Assembly (NCBI GenBank): GCA_031261245.1
Contig: JAISKU010000145.1
Span: 1-13,615 of the forward strand
Direction: 5' to 3'
Source: Oscillospiraceae bacterium
GTDB taxonomy: Bacteria; Bacillota; Clostridia; Oscillospirales; Oscillospiraceae
DNA: 13,615 nt
Position numbers and translations under genes: made by a program. Below, one piece after another: positions 1 to 6,623 of this stretch (position 1 is its first letter; each line of letters starts with the position of its first letter). The notes beneath the pieces were generated by a model. That model did not search any database, had not been told where the DNA came from, and saw nothing but the letters and a program-made list of their open reading frames with translations.

Positions 1-254
1 CCGCCGGACAGATCCGTGCAGATGACAATCCTGTCGCGCAGCGCCGGGAGCAGCTCCTCAATCCCCGCCACGGGGTCGCGCTTCGCCTCAAGCATCGCGA
101 AAATCCACTTCTCCAGCCCGCGTATGACGGGCTTGTCCGTGTTTAGCGCCGCCTCGCCCATCGTGCAGAGGTGCACGTCGTCGCGCGTGTACCCGAACCG
201 CCCGAGTACGTAGTCGAGCTTCCCCTGGTACGCCCCGCCAATAATCAGTTTCAA
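1..254 (-). CDS. CobU-like P-loop protein, 3' end missing
   Basis: This minus-strand frame is open for 84 codons from a TTG at 254 and runs off the left edge. It begins MKLIIGGAYQGKLDY, so residues 6-12 (GGAYQGK) form a Walker A-like loop at the very N-terminus, as in the CobU adenosylcobinamide kinase/guanylyltransferase family. The segment VICTDLSGG near the edge resembles the later CobU strand where a conserved acidic loop follows. The TTG overlaps the cobU stop (TTGA, 251-254), and a GGGGG ribosome site lies about 9 bases upstream inside cobU, so the two genes are translationally linked. Unlike its neighbour it shows no RIxxHRxxR motif, so the histidine that accepts GMP in CobU seems absent. 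It may be a second cobinamide-pathway kinase or another nucleotide-binding protein. The function is uncertain because the C-terminal half is outside the window. Confidence 0.7.
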   Translation of the reverse strand, partial: MKLIIGGAYQGKLDYVLGRFGYTRDDVHLCTMGEAALNTDKPVIRGLEKWIFAMLEAKRDPVAGIEELLPALRDRIVICTDLSG

Positions 255-796
255 AGCCGCAATCCCCCTATCCCGCCCTTGTGTACTACCGACGCCGAAA
301 ACGCGATCTCGATCACCGTGTCGCACCGCGCGGCGACGGCGCGGTCAATCCGCGCGAGCGACTTGCGGTACAGCTCCGTCAGCGGGTCATAGCGCACGGC
401 GTCGGAGTAGATGTAGTCGGAGACGATCACGATGTGCGGCACTGCGTCCAGAAGCCTGTCCGTCCCGGCGATAATCTTGTCCGCCGCATCCATGTTCACG
501 TCCCCGTCCCGGAACATCTCGTTCGCGAGCAGCGCCGTGAGGCTGTCGAGCAGGAAAACCGCCCCCGTGTCGCATTTCTCCGCAAGCTCCCCGATGTCCG
601 TCGGCTGCTCCACCGTTGTGAAGCCCCAGCCGTCGCGCTCCCGGCGGTGGCGCTCAATGCGCTCGTCGTCCTCCGCGTCGCGGGAGAGCATCGTGGCGAC
701 GTAGTAAAGCGTTCCGCCGCCGCTCATGGCTTTCGCTATGCGCTGCGCCGTCATGGATTTGCCGTTTTTGCAGCCGCCGGAGATAAAAATCCGCAA
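251..796 (-). CDS. cobU: CobU: adenosylcobinamide kinase / adenosylcobinamide-phosphate guanylyltransferase
   Basis: The 181-residue protein has the usual CobU length. CobU phosphorylates adenosylcobinamide and then transfers GMP to give adenosylcobinamide-GDP in the cytosolic nucleotide-loop assembly of cobalamin. Visible motifs are the P-loop ISGGCKNGKS (residues 5-14), YYVATM (31-36), DDERIERHRRER with His50 as the expected guanylylation histidine, the strand VFLLDSLTALLANEM, and the C-terminal block SDAVRYDPLTELYRKSLARI, which matches the family's conserved helix after the substrate loop. The start is TTG at 796, preceded by GGTGGTGA (801-808). That site abuts the U-tract of a terminator hairpin, and the leader upstream holds a cobalamin riboswitch, so expression is expected to fall when cobalamin is plentiful. 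The stop overlaps the next, CobU-like gene by four bases. Family assignment is secure; the exact start is less so. Confidence 0.9.
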   Translation of the reverse strand: MRIFISGGCKNGKSMTAQRIAKAMSGGGTLYYVATMLSRDAEDDERIERHRRERDGWGFTTVEQPTDIGELAEKCDTGAVFLLDSLTALLANEMFRDGDVNMDAADKIIAGTDRLLDAVPHIVIVSDYIYSDAVRYDPLTELYRKSLARIDRAVAARCDTVIEIAFSASVVHKGGIGGLRL

Positions 797-808
797 GAGA
801 TCACCACC

Positions 809-839
809 AAAAAAATAATTCCGGCAACAAAGCCGGAAT
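809..839 (-). terminator. Intrinsic terminator, riboswitch expression platform before cobU
   Basis: On the minus strand an 8-bp perfect stem, ATTCCGGC (839-832) and GCCGGAAT (825-818), closes a 6-base loop and is followed by TA and seven T residues (815-809). It ends a few bases before the cobU ribosome site. Its place between the cobalamin aptamer and the first codon marks it as the regulated terminator of the riboswitch. Confidence 0.85.
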
Positions 840-929
840 CGTATACCGCTGCTGTCGCGTGGACGCGGACGCGCCTTGCGAACGGCAGCCTATACGCAAC
901 TCCATACTCTGTGGAGGCGATAGAAACTT

Positions 930-1075
930 CTGTGGGGCAGGTCTTCCGACTCAGACTTCAACACGACTCCCGCCTTCCCGGGCGTTTGCCCAGTGGCTGC
1001 TGAAAAGCATGAGAGGCGCTCTGTCATTACGGCAGCAGGACTGTTCGGGACTCAAACCCGATTCCCTATTATCGC
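930..1075 (-). promoter_or_regulatory. Cobalamin (AdoCbl-type) riboswitch aptamer
   Basis: Read on the minus strand, the conserved blocks of the cobalamin riboswitch occur in order: AATAGGGAATCGGG (about 1070-1057), GAGTCC, CTGCTGCCGTAATGACAGAGC, GCCACTGGGCAAACGCCC, GGGAAGGCGGGAG, and the B12 box GTCGGAAGACCTGCC (950-936). Order and spacing match the family, although the GGTGAAAATCC-like block is diverged (GGTTTGAGTCC). It lies in the leader of cobU, between the promoter at 1112-1140 and the terminator at 809-839. Ligand binding would be expected to favour termination. The edges of the aptamer are approximate. Confidence 0.92.
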
Positions 1076-1111
1076 GCGTGCGCGACCCCGTACAGTTAAA
1101 TTATCGCTGTA

Positions 1112-1140
1112 ATTATATCGCCGGATATTCGCGTTGTCAA
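1112..1140 (-). promoter_or_regulatory. Consensus sigma70 promoter of the cobU operon
   Basis: The minus strand has a perfect TTGACA -35 (1140-1135), a 17-base spacer and a perfect TATAAT -10 (1117-1112). Transcription should start near 1105, about 30 bases before the first conserved riboswitch block, giving a leader of roughly 310 bases before cobU. Confidence 0.88.
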
Positions 1141-1160
1141 TGCATACTCCAAATTTCCGC

Positions 1161-1194
1161 AATTAAAGACGGAGCGGCGTTCCGCCGCTCCGTC
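1161..1194 (-). terminator. Intrinsic terminator after pckG
   Basis: An 11-bp perfect GC-rich stem, GACGGAGCGGC with GCCGCTCCGTC (1168-1178 and 1184-1194), has a 5-base loop. On the minus strand it is followed by TTTAATT. It lies 15 bases past the pckG stop and ends about 20 bases before the -35 box of the cob promoter, so it separates the two transcription units. The U-tract is short and interrupted. Confidence 0.8.
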
Positions 1195-1209
1195 AATCGT
1201 ACCGCGCCG

Positions 1210-3003
1210 TTACGCTTTAAGTCTGCTCTCGAGCGCCGAGAGCTGCTCCGCGAGCTTTTCGGGAAGCTTATCCCCGAATTTCCCGTAAAATTCCTTGATG
1301 TTCTTGACGTCCTCAAGCCAGTAGTCCTTTTCGACCGTGAGTATCTCGCCGAGCGTGTCCCTCGTGAACTTCCGCGTCCCCTCGATCGTGTAGTCGAGCC
1401 CCTCGAGGTTGATATCGTCCGCCTTAGGCACGTACCCTATCGCTGTCTCGTCGGCCGTCACCTTGTCCTCGCAGCGCCGCAGAATCCACTCAAGCACGCG
1501 GAAATTGTCGCCGAAGCCCGGCCAGATGAATTTGCCGCTGTCACTGAGTCTGAACCAGTTGACGTTGAATATTTTCGGGGGATTCTTTATCTTCTTGCCC
1601 ATGTCGAGCCAGTGCTGCCAGTAATCGCCCATGTTGTACCCGCAGAACGGGAGCATCGCCATCGGGTCGCGACGCACTACGCCCGTCGCGCCCGTCGCCG
1701 CCGCCGTCGTCTCCGACGCCATGATGGAGCCGACGAATACGCCGTTGTCCCAGTCGCTCGCCTGATACACAAGCGGCGCGGTTTTCGCGCGGCGTCCGCC
1801 GAAGATAATCGCCGACAGCGGCACGCCCTCCGGCGCCTCCCACTGCTTTGAGATGCACGGGCAGTTCACCGCGGGCGCCGTGAACCTCGAATTCGGGTGC
1901 GCGCCCTTCTCCTCCGACTCCGCGCCGTTCCACGGGTTGCCCTTCCAGTCGAGCGCGTTTTTCGGCGGGTTCTTGTCAAGCCCCTCCCACCACACGGTGT
2001 TGTCGTCGAGATTGAGCACGACGTTTGTGAAAATCGTGTTCTTGCGGACGCTCTCCAGCGCGTTCGGGTTTGACTTCGCGCTCGTGCCCGGCGCGACGCC
2101 GAAGAACCCCGCCTCCGGATTCACTGCCCACAGCCTGCCGTCCTCGCCGATTCTTATCCACGCGATGTCGTCGCCCACTGTCCAGACCTTGTACCCCTTC
2201 TTCTGATACAGCTCCGGGGGTATCAGCATGGCCAGATTCGTCTTTCCGCACGCCGACGGGAACGCCGCCGCGACGTACTTGACCTCCCCGTCCGGGGACT
2301 CCACGCCGAGGATGAGCATGTGCTCCGCGAACCAGTCCTCACGCCACCCCTGATACGAGGCGATGCGCAGCGCGAAGCACTTTTTGCCGAGCAGAACGTT
2401 CCCGCCGTAGCAGGAGTTCATCGACCATATCGCGTTGTCCTCCGGGAAATGCATAATGTACCGCTTTTCCTCGTCGAGCTCGCACTTCCCGTGAAGCCCT
2501 CTCACAAAATCGTCCGAATCGCCGAGCATGTCCAGAACGGCCTTGCCCGTCCTCGTCATGATCGCCATGTTCAAAACGACGTAAATTGAGTCCGTCAGCT
2601 CAATGCCGACCTTCGCGAAGGGCGAGCCCACCGCGCCCATGGAGAACGGCACGGCGTACATCACGCGCCCCCCCATGCTGCCCGCGAATATCCCCGAGGC
2701 GAGCTTGTACGCCTCCGACGGCTCCATCCAGTTGTTTGTTGGGCCCGCGTTCACCTTGTCCTTTGAACAAATAAACGTCCTGTTCTCAACGCGCGCGACG
2801 TCGTTCACCGTCGATCTGCGGTAGTAGCAGCCGGGCAGCTTCTCCTGATTGAGCTTCAGCAGCTCCCCTGTTGAGACGGCCTCCGCGCGAAGCGCCTCAA
2901 GCTGGCTCTCAGAGCCGTCAATCCATACGATACTGTCGGGTTTCGTCAGGGCGGCCATTTCGTCCACCCACGCGGTGACCTTTTTGTTGTCTGTCAAAGC
3001 CAT
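1210..3003 (-). CDS. pckG: Phosphoenolpyruvate carboxykinase (GTP)
   Basis: The 597-residue protein has the length and motifs of GTP-type PEP carboxykinase, which interconverts oxaloacetate + GTP and PEP + GDP + CO2 in the cytosol. Seen are the kinase P-loop FPSACGKTNL (248-257) with the hypervariable Ser-Ala-Cys, WTVGDDIAW (274-282, Mn and phosphate ligands), NPEAGFFGVAPGT (295-307), the substrate-binding RVMYAVPFSMG (113-123) and FGGRRAKTAPLVYQA with the GRR typical of the GTP family. ATP-type enzymes lack this layout. The ATG at 3003 is preceded by GGAGGAG eight bases upstream. The gene is monocistronic, with its own terminator, and is divergent from the gcdA operon. In anaerobes it can run toward PEP for gluconeogenesis or toward oxaloacetate. 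Next to a possible oxaloacetate-forming transcarboxylase, the PEP-forming direction is attractive, but this is inference. Confidence 0.95.
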   Translation of the reverse strand: MALTDNKKVTAWVDEMAALTKPDSIVWIDGSESQLEALRAEAVSTGELLKLNQEKLPGCYYRRSTVNDVARVENRTFICSKDKVNAGPTNNWMEPSEAYKLASGIFAGSMGGRVMYAVPFSMGAVGSPFAKVGIELTDSIYVVLNMAIMTRTGKAVLDMLGDSDDFVRGLHGKCELDEEKRYIMHFPEDNAIWSMNSCYGGNVLLGKKCFALRIASYQGWREDWFAEHMLILGVESPDGEVKYVAAAFPSACGKTNLAMLIPPELYQKKGYKVWTVGDDIAWIRIGEDGRLWAVNPEAGFFGVAPGTSAKSNPNALESVRKNTIFTNVVLNLDDNTVWWEGLDKNPPKNALDWKGNPWNGAESEEKGAHPNSRFTAPAVNCPCISKQWEAPEGVPLSAIIFGGRRAKTAPLVYQASDWDNGVFVGSIMASETTAAATGATGVVRRDPMAMLPFCGYNMGDYWQHWLDMGKKIKNPPKIFNVNWFRLSDSGKFIWPGFGDNFRVLEWILRRCEDKVTADETAIGYVPKADDINLEGLDYTIEGTRKFTRDTLGEILTVEKDYWLEDVKNIKEFYGKFGDKLPEKLAEQLSALESRLKA

Positions 3004-3032
3004 TAGTAACTCCTCCGATAATAATTACAGTC

Positions 3033-3041
3033 AGAATATCA
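3033..3041 (-). promoter_or_regulatory. Candidate extended -10 promoter of pckG
   Basis: The minus strand reads TGATATTCT, an extended -10 element (TG, one base, TATTCT at 3038-3033). It would start transcription near 3026, just upstream of the pckG ribosome site. No good -35 box is seen at the right distance (TGTTCA at best). Other AT-rich stretches to 3180 could serve instead. Confidence 0.35.
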
Positions 3042-3178
3042 CATTTTTTCACTCTTGAACAGACTTTGAGCTGAAAAATAATATATTTTTGTAGGATAGG
3101 TAAAAAATACATGCACAGAATCATCAATAATATGTATATCGCTATCAACGTTGTGTATATTTATTCCATAAAATTATC

Positions 3179-3226
3179 CTTGTGTTTCATGGATATGTGC
3201 CCTATAATATCTTATAACATCACAAG
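3179..3226. promoter_or_regulatory. Inverted repeat flanking the gcdA promoter (possible operator)
   Basis: CTTGTG (3179-3184) is matched by its inverse CACAAG (3221-3226). The first copy overlaps the -35 box and the second falls just after the predicted start site. Centres are 42 bp apart, about four helical turns. TTGTG/CACAA half-sites are reminiscent of redox regulators such as Rex, but no complete Rex palindrome is present, so the regulator is unknown and the repeat may be chance. Confidence 0.3.
3180..3208 (+). promoter_or_regulatory. Sigma70-type promoter of the gcdA operon
   Basis: TTGTGT (3180-3185), a 17-base spacer and a perfect TATAAT (3203-3208) lie 48 bases before the gcdA ATG. 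Transcription would start near 3215. This is the only strong promoter found ahead of the ten-gene run. Confidence 0.7.
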
Positions 3227-3256
3227 TAATACCTTAAAAAAGGAGACAAAATATCA

Positions 3257-5020
3257 ATGAGCACGTTTGGATACTCAATGCCCAACTATTTTCAGAACAT
3301 GCCGACCGTCGGCGCGCCTCTCGACACGGCGAATTCTGAGAACGAGGCGGAGCTGAAAAAAATTGAGGACGAGCTTGAAAAAGAGCTCTCGGAGGTTCTG
3401 GACTCCGGCACAAGCGACGACGACGTCCACAAGAAAGGCCAGCTCACGGCGAGACAGCGCCTCGAGTACCTCGTGGACAAGGGCTCGTGGTTCCCGCTCG
3501 ACAGCCTCTATAACCCCGTTGACAACAAGGACGGCAGCACGGGCGTCCTCATCGGCCTCGGCAAGATTCACGACAAGTGGGCCGTGATCATCGCGTCGGA
3601 CAACAAGAAAATCGTCGGCGCGTGGGTTCCCGGACAGGCGCTGAAGCTCACCCGCGCCACAGACATCGCAAAGCAGCTTAATATCCCGCTCGTCTACGTG
3701 CTCAACTGCAGCGGCGTCAAGCTTGACGAGCAGGACAAGGTCTACGCCGGGCGCGTCACGGGCGGCACGCCGTTCTTCCGCCACGCCGACCTCATGCAGA
3801 TCGGAATTCCGGTCATCGTCGGCATATACGGCACGAACCCCGCCGGCGGCGGGTACCACGCGATAAGCCCCACAATCCTCATCGCCCACGAGAAGGCGAA
3901 CATGGCGGTGGGCGGCGCCGGCATCGTCGGCGGCATGAACCCCAAGGGCTATGTGGACGCCGAGACGGCGCAGGCGCTTATTGACGCGACGAAAAACGCC
4001 GGAAGATCCGACCCTCCCGGCTCCGTCTCCATCCACTTCGGTGAGACCGGCTTCTTCCGCGAGGTGTACGCCGAGGAGGAGGGCGTGTTGGAGGCCATAA
4101 AGAAGTACATCGACGCCATTCCCGCGTATAATGAGAACTTCTTCCGCGTCGATGAGCCGAAGGAGCCCGCGTACCCCGTCTCCGACCTCTACTCCCACCT
4201 CCCGTTCAACCAGCGCCGCGCCTACGACGTGCGCAAGGTCATCGGCTGCCTGTTCGACGGAAGCGAATTCATGGAGTTCAAGTCCGGCTACGGGCCGGAG
4301 ATAGTCGCCGGCCTCGCGAAAATCAACGGTCTGCTGTGCGGCGTCATCGCAAACTATCAGGGCATGATCCCGAATTATCCGGAGTATCAGGAGAACGGCA
4401 TCGGCGTCGGCGGCAAGCTGTACCGCCAGGGCCTCATCAAGATGAGCGAGTTTGTCACCCTCTGTGCCCGCGACCGCATCCCGCTCGTGTGGCTTCAGGA
4501 CACGACGGGCATCGACGTCGGCGACATCGCCGAAAAGGCGGAGCTGCTCGGCCTCGGCCAGTCGCTCATATTCAGCATACAGAACGCGAAAATCCCGCAG
4601 ATGGAGGTCACTCTCCGCAAGGGTACCGCCGCCGCGCACTACGTCCTCGGCGGCCCGCAGGGCAACGACACGAACGTGTTCAGCCTCGGCACCGCGGCGA
4701 CCGAGATATACGTCATGCACGGTGAGACGGCCGCGGCCGCGATGTACGCCGGCCGGCTCGTCAAGGATCAGACCGCGGGCAAGGACATTGAGCCCACGAT
4801 TGAAAAGATGAACGCGCTCATCAAAAACTACACGGACAGGTCGCGCCCCGGCTACTGCGCCAAGGTCGGCTTCGTGGATGAGATCGTCAAGCTCGACGGG
4901 TTGCGCAACTACATCTGCGCGTTCGTCGGCGCGGCGTACCAGAATCCCAAGAGCCTTTGCGCCTTCCACCAGATGCTCACCCCGCGCGTCATCCGCGATT
5001 GGGACGCCTCACGCGAATAG
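3257..5020 (+). CDS. gcdA: Glutaconyl-CoA decarboxylase alpha subunit (biotin-dependent acyl-CoA carboxyltransferase)
   Basis: The 587-residue protein matches the length and sequence I recall for Acidaminococcus GcdA, including the N-terminal YSMPNYFQNMPTVGAPL, which shorter methylmalonyl-CoA subunits (about 510 residues) lack. It is a two-domain crotonase-fold carboxyltransferase that moves the carboxyl of glutaconyl-CoA onto biotin, leaving crotonyl-CoA. Seen are NCSGVKLDEQDKVY (150-163), GTNPAGGGYHAISPT (192-206) and MAVGGAGIVGGMNPKG (216-231) in the N-domain, and QDTTGIDVG plus KGTAAAHYVLGGPQGNDTN in the C-domain, which form the oxyanion holes. AGGAGA precedes the ATG. It is the first gene of the operon, followed after 26 bases by a 5S-type carboxyltransferase and then a biotin carrier. 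The usual pump subunit GcdB is not in the window, so the carboxyl may go to another acceptor. Substrate is judged from similarity and neighbours. Confidence 0.88.
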   Translation: MSTFGYSMPNYFQNMPTVGAPLDTANSENEAELKKIEDELEKELSEVLDSGTSDDDVHKKGQLTARQRLEYLVDKGSWFPLDSLYNPVDNKDGSTGVLIGLGKIHDKWAVIIASDNKKIVGAWVPGQALKLTRATDIAKQLNIPLVYVLNCSGVKLDEQDKVYAGRVTGGTPFFRHADLMQIGIPVIVGIYGTNPAGGGYHAISPTILIAHEKANMAVGGAGIVGGMNPKGYVDAETAQALIDATKNAGRSDPPGSVSIHFGETGFFREVYAEEEGVLEAIKKYIDAIPAYNENFFRVDEPKEPAYPVSDLYSHLPFNQRRAYDVRKVIGCLFDGSEFMEFKSGYGPEIVAGLAKINGLLCGVIANYQGMIPNYPEYQENGIGVGGKLYRQGLIKMSEFVTLCARDRIPLVWLQDTTGIDVGDIAEKAELLGLGQSLIFSIQNAKIPQMEVTLRKGTAAAHYVLGGPQGNDTNVFSLGTAATEIYVMHGETAAAAMYAGRLVKDQTAGKDIEPTIEKMNALIKNYTDRSRPGYCAKVGFVDEIVKLDGLRNYICAFVGAAYQNPKSLCAFHQMLTPRVIRDWDASRE

Positions 5021-5046
5021 ATAATGAAAGGATCGGTTTTTATAAA

Positions 5047-6588
5047 ATGCCAAAAGACGTAAAAACCCCCGCCCCCGCCAAAAAACCGCTCTATATTACG
5101 GACACAATCCTCAGGGACGCACACCAGTCCCAGGCCGCAACCCGCATGAGGACGGAGGACATGCTGCCCGCGTGCGAGGCGCTCAACAAAATCGGCTACT
5201 GGTCGCTTGAGTGCTGGGGCGGCGCGACGTTCGACACCTGTATGCGCTATCTGGACGAGGATCCGTGGGAGCGGCTGCGAACCCTGCGCAAGGCGCTGCC
5301 GGACACGAAGCTCCAAATGCTGCTGCGCGGACAGAACATTCTGGGCTACCGCAACTATTCCGACGACGTCGTGGACAGCTTCTGCAAGAAGTCTATCGAA
5401 AACGGCATCGACGTCGTCCGCATCTTCGACGCGCTAAACGACACGCGCAACATCCAGCAGGCGATAAAAAGCGTCAAGGAGTACGGCGGAACGTGTGAGC
5501 CCGCGATGTCCTACACGACAAGCCCGATTCATAATGAGCAGTATTTCATCGACCTCGCGCTGCGGCTTGAGGACATGGGCGCGGACATCATCTGCATCAA
5601 GGACATGGCCAACCTGCTGCTGCCGCTGGAGGCGTACAGCCTCGTCTCAAAGCTGAAGGAGCGCGTGACGGCGCCGATTCATCTGCACACGCACAACACG
5701 ACCGGAACGGGCGACATGGTGTACCTCATGGCGGCGCTCGCGGGCGTGGACATTGTGGACACCGCGCTCTCCCCGCTCGGCAACGGCACGGCGCAGCCCG
5801 CGACGGAGCCTCTCGTGGCGACGCTCAGGGGGCACGACCGCGACACGGGGCTCGACCTCGAAAAGCTCAGTGAGGTCGCGAAGTATTTCCGCACCGTCGC
5901 CGACAGGTTCACGGCGCAGGGCATCATCGACCCCAAGGTGCTTCAGGTCGATACGAACACTCTGATCTATCAGGTGCCCGGCGGTATGCTGTCAAACCTG
6001 ATCTCCCAGCTGAAGGACGCGAAGCAGGAGGAGAAATACTACGAGGTTCTGCGTGAGATTCCGCGCGTGCGCGCCGAATTCGGGTATCCCCCGCTCGTCA
6101 CCCCGACAAGCCAGATCGTCGGCACGCAGGCGGTCATGAACGTGCTCTCCGGACAGCGCTACAAAATCGTGTCCAAGGAGTCAAAGGGCCTCATGCGCGG
6201 CGAGTACGGCCAGCTCCCCGGCCCCGTGGACGCCGAGGTGCAAAAGATCGTCATCGGCGACGACGAGATTATCACCTGCCGCCCCGCCGACCTTATCCCG
6301 CCGGAGCTCGACAAGCTCAAGAGCGAAATCGCCGACCTCGCGCGCTCGGAGGAGGACGTTTTGAGCTACGCCCTGTTCCCGCAGGTCGCGAGAACATTTT
6401 TTGAGAACCGCCTCGCCCGTGAGCAGGGGCTCACGGAGGACGATGAGGAGCTCATCGCCGTGCTCACGGCCGCGCTCCGCGCCTACGGCGCGCGCGAGAG
6501 CCACCCGCTCATCCGCAGCCTCGGGGACGCGTTCGACGCCGGTTCCGGCGCGCCGTCCTCAAACCCCACAATTCGCAGCTACAAATAA
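5047..6588 (+). CDS. OadA/PycB/transcarboxylase 5S-type carboxyltransferase without biotin domain
   Basis: The 513-residue protein is a DRE-TIM-barrel carboxyltransferase of the pyruvate/oxaloacetate group, which exchanges CO2 between carboxybiotin and pyruvate. TDTILRDAHQS (18-28) holds the metal-binding Asp24. IICIKDMANLL has Lys185, expected to be carbamylated, and HLHTHNTTG (212-220) holds the His214/His216 metal pair. FDALNDTRN and DTALSPLGNGTAQPATE are also typical. A PYC/OADA domain follows to about residue 480, but the biotinyl domain of full-length OadA (about 595 residues) is missing, so the size matches the propionibacterial 5S subunit (about 519). The start is ATG 5047 after AAAGGA, with a long spacer of about 14; an earlier in-frame ATG at 4957 lies inside gcdA. 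It lies between gcdA and a separate biotin carrier, so it probably works with them. It could instead pair with a biotin carboxylase encoded elsewhere as pyruvate carboxylase. Confidence 0.88.
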   Translation: MPKDVKTPAPAKKPLYITDTILRDAHQSQAATRMRTEDMLPACEALNKIGYWSLECWGGATFDTCMRYLDEDPWERLRTLRKALPDTKLQMLLRGQNILGYRNYSDDVVDSFCKKSIENGIDVVRIFDALNDTRNIQQAIKSVKEYGGTCEPAMSYTTSPIHNEQYFIDLALRLEDMGADIICIKDMANLLLPLEAYSLVSKLKERVTAPIHLHTHNTTGTGDMVYLMAALAGVDIVDTALSPLGNGTAQPATEPLVATLRGHDRDTGLDLEKLSEVAKYFRTVADRFTAQGIIDPKVLQVDTNTLIYQVPGGMLSNLISQLKDAKQEEKYYEVLREIPRVRAEFGYPPLVTPTSQIVGTQAVMNVLSGQRYKIVSKESKGLMRGEYGQLPGPVDAEVQKIVIGDDEIITCRPADLIPPELDKLKSEIADLARSEEDVLSYALFPQVARTFFENRLAREQGLTEDDEELIAVLTAALRAYGARESHPLIRSLGDAFDAGSGAPSSNPTIRSYK

Positions 6589-6623
6589 TATTTCCATAAA
6601 ATCTATAATAAATCGGAGATGAA

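Noticed and set aside
281..1851. Plus-strand open frames at 281-1003 and 859-1851
   Set aside because: They run opposite cobU, the riboswitch and pckG, are arginine/proline-rich, and have no family motif. The sequence is fully explained by the minus-strand features.
3275..4969. 564-codon open frame on the minus strand opposite gcdA
   Set aside because: It lies wholly opposite a clear carboxyltransferase gene, has no recognisable motif, and is rich in Arg, Val, Asp and Leu as expected from reading GC-biased codons in antisense.
3257..5020. Methylmalonyl-CoA decarboxylase/12S identity for the first operon gene
   Set aside because: Those subunits are about 510-520 residues and lack the N-terminal YSMPNYFQNMP segment. 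Length and sequence fit GcdA, and no methylmalonyl-CoA mutase or epimerase gene is nearby.
4957..5046. Earlier ATG (4957) as start of the 5S-type carboxyltransferase
   Set aside because: It would overlap gcdA by 64 bases and adds a basic, proline-rich stretch unlike the family. ATG 5047 after AAAGGA begins just ahead of the conserved LYITDT block.
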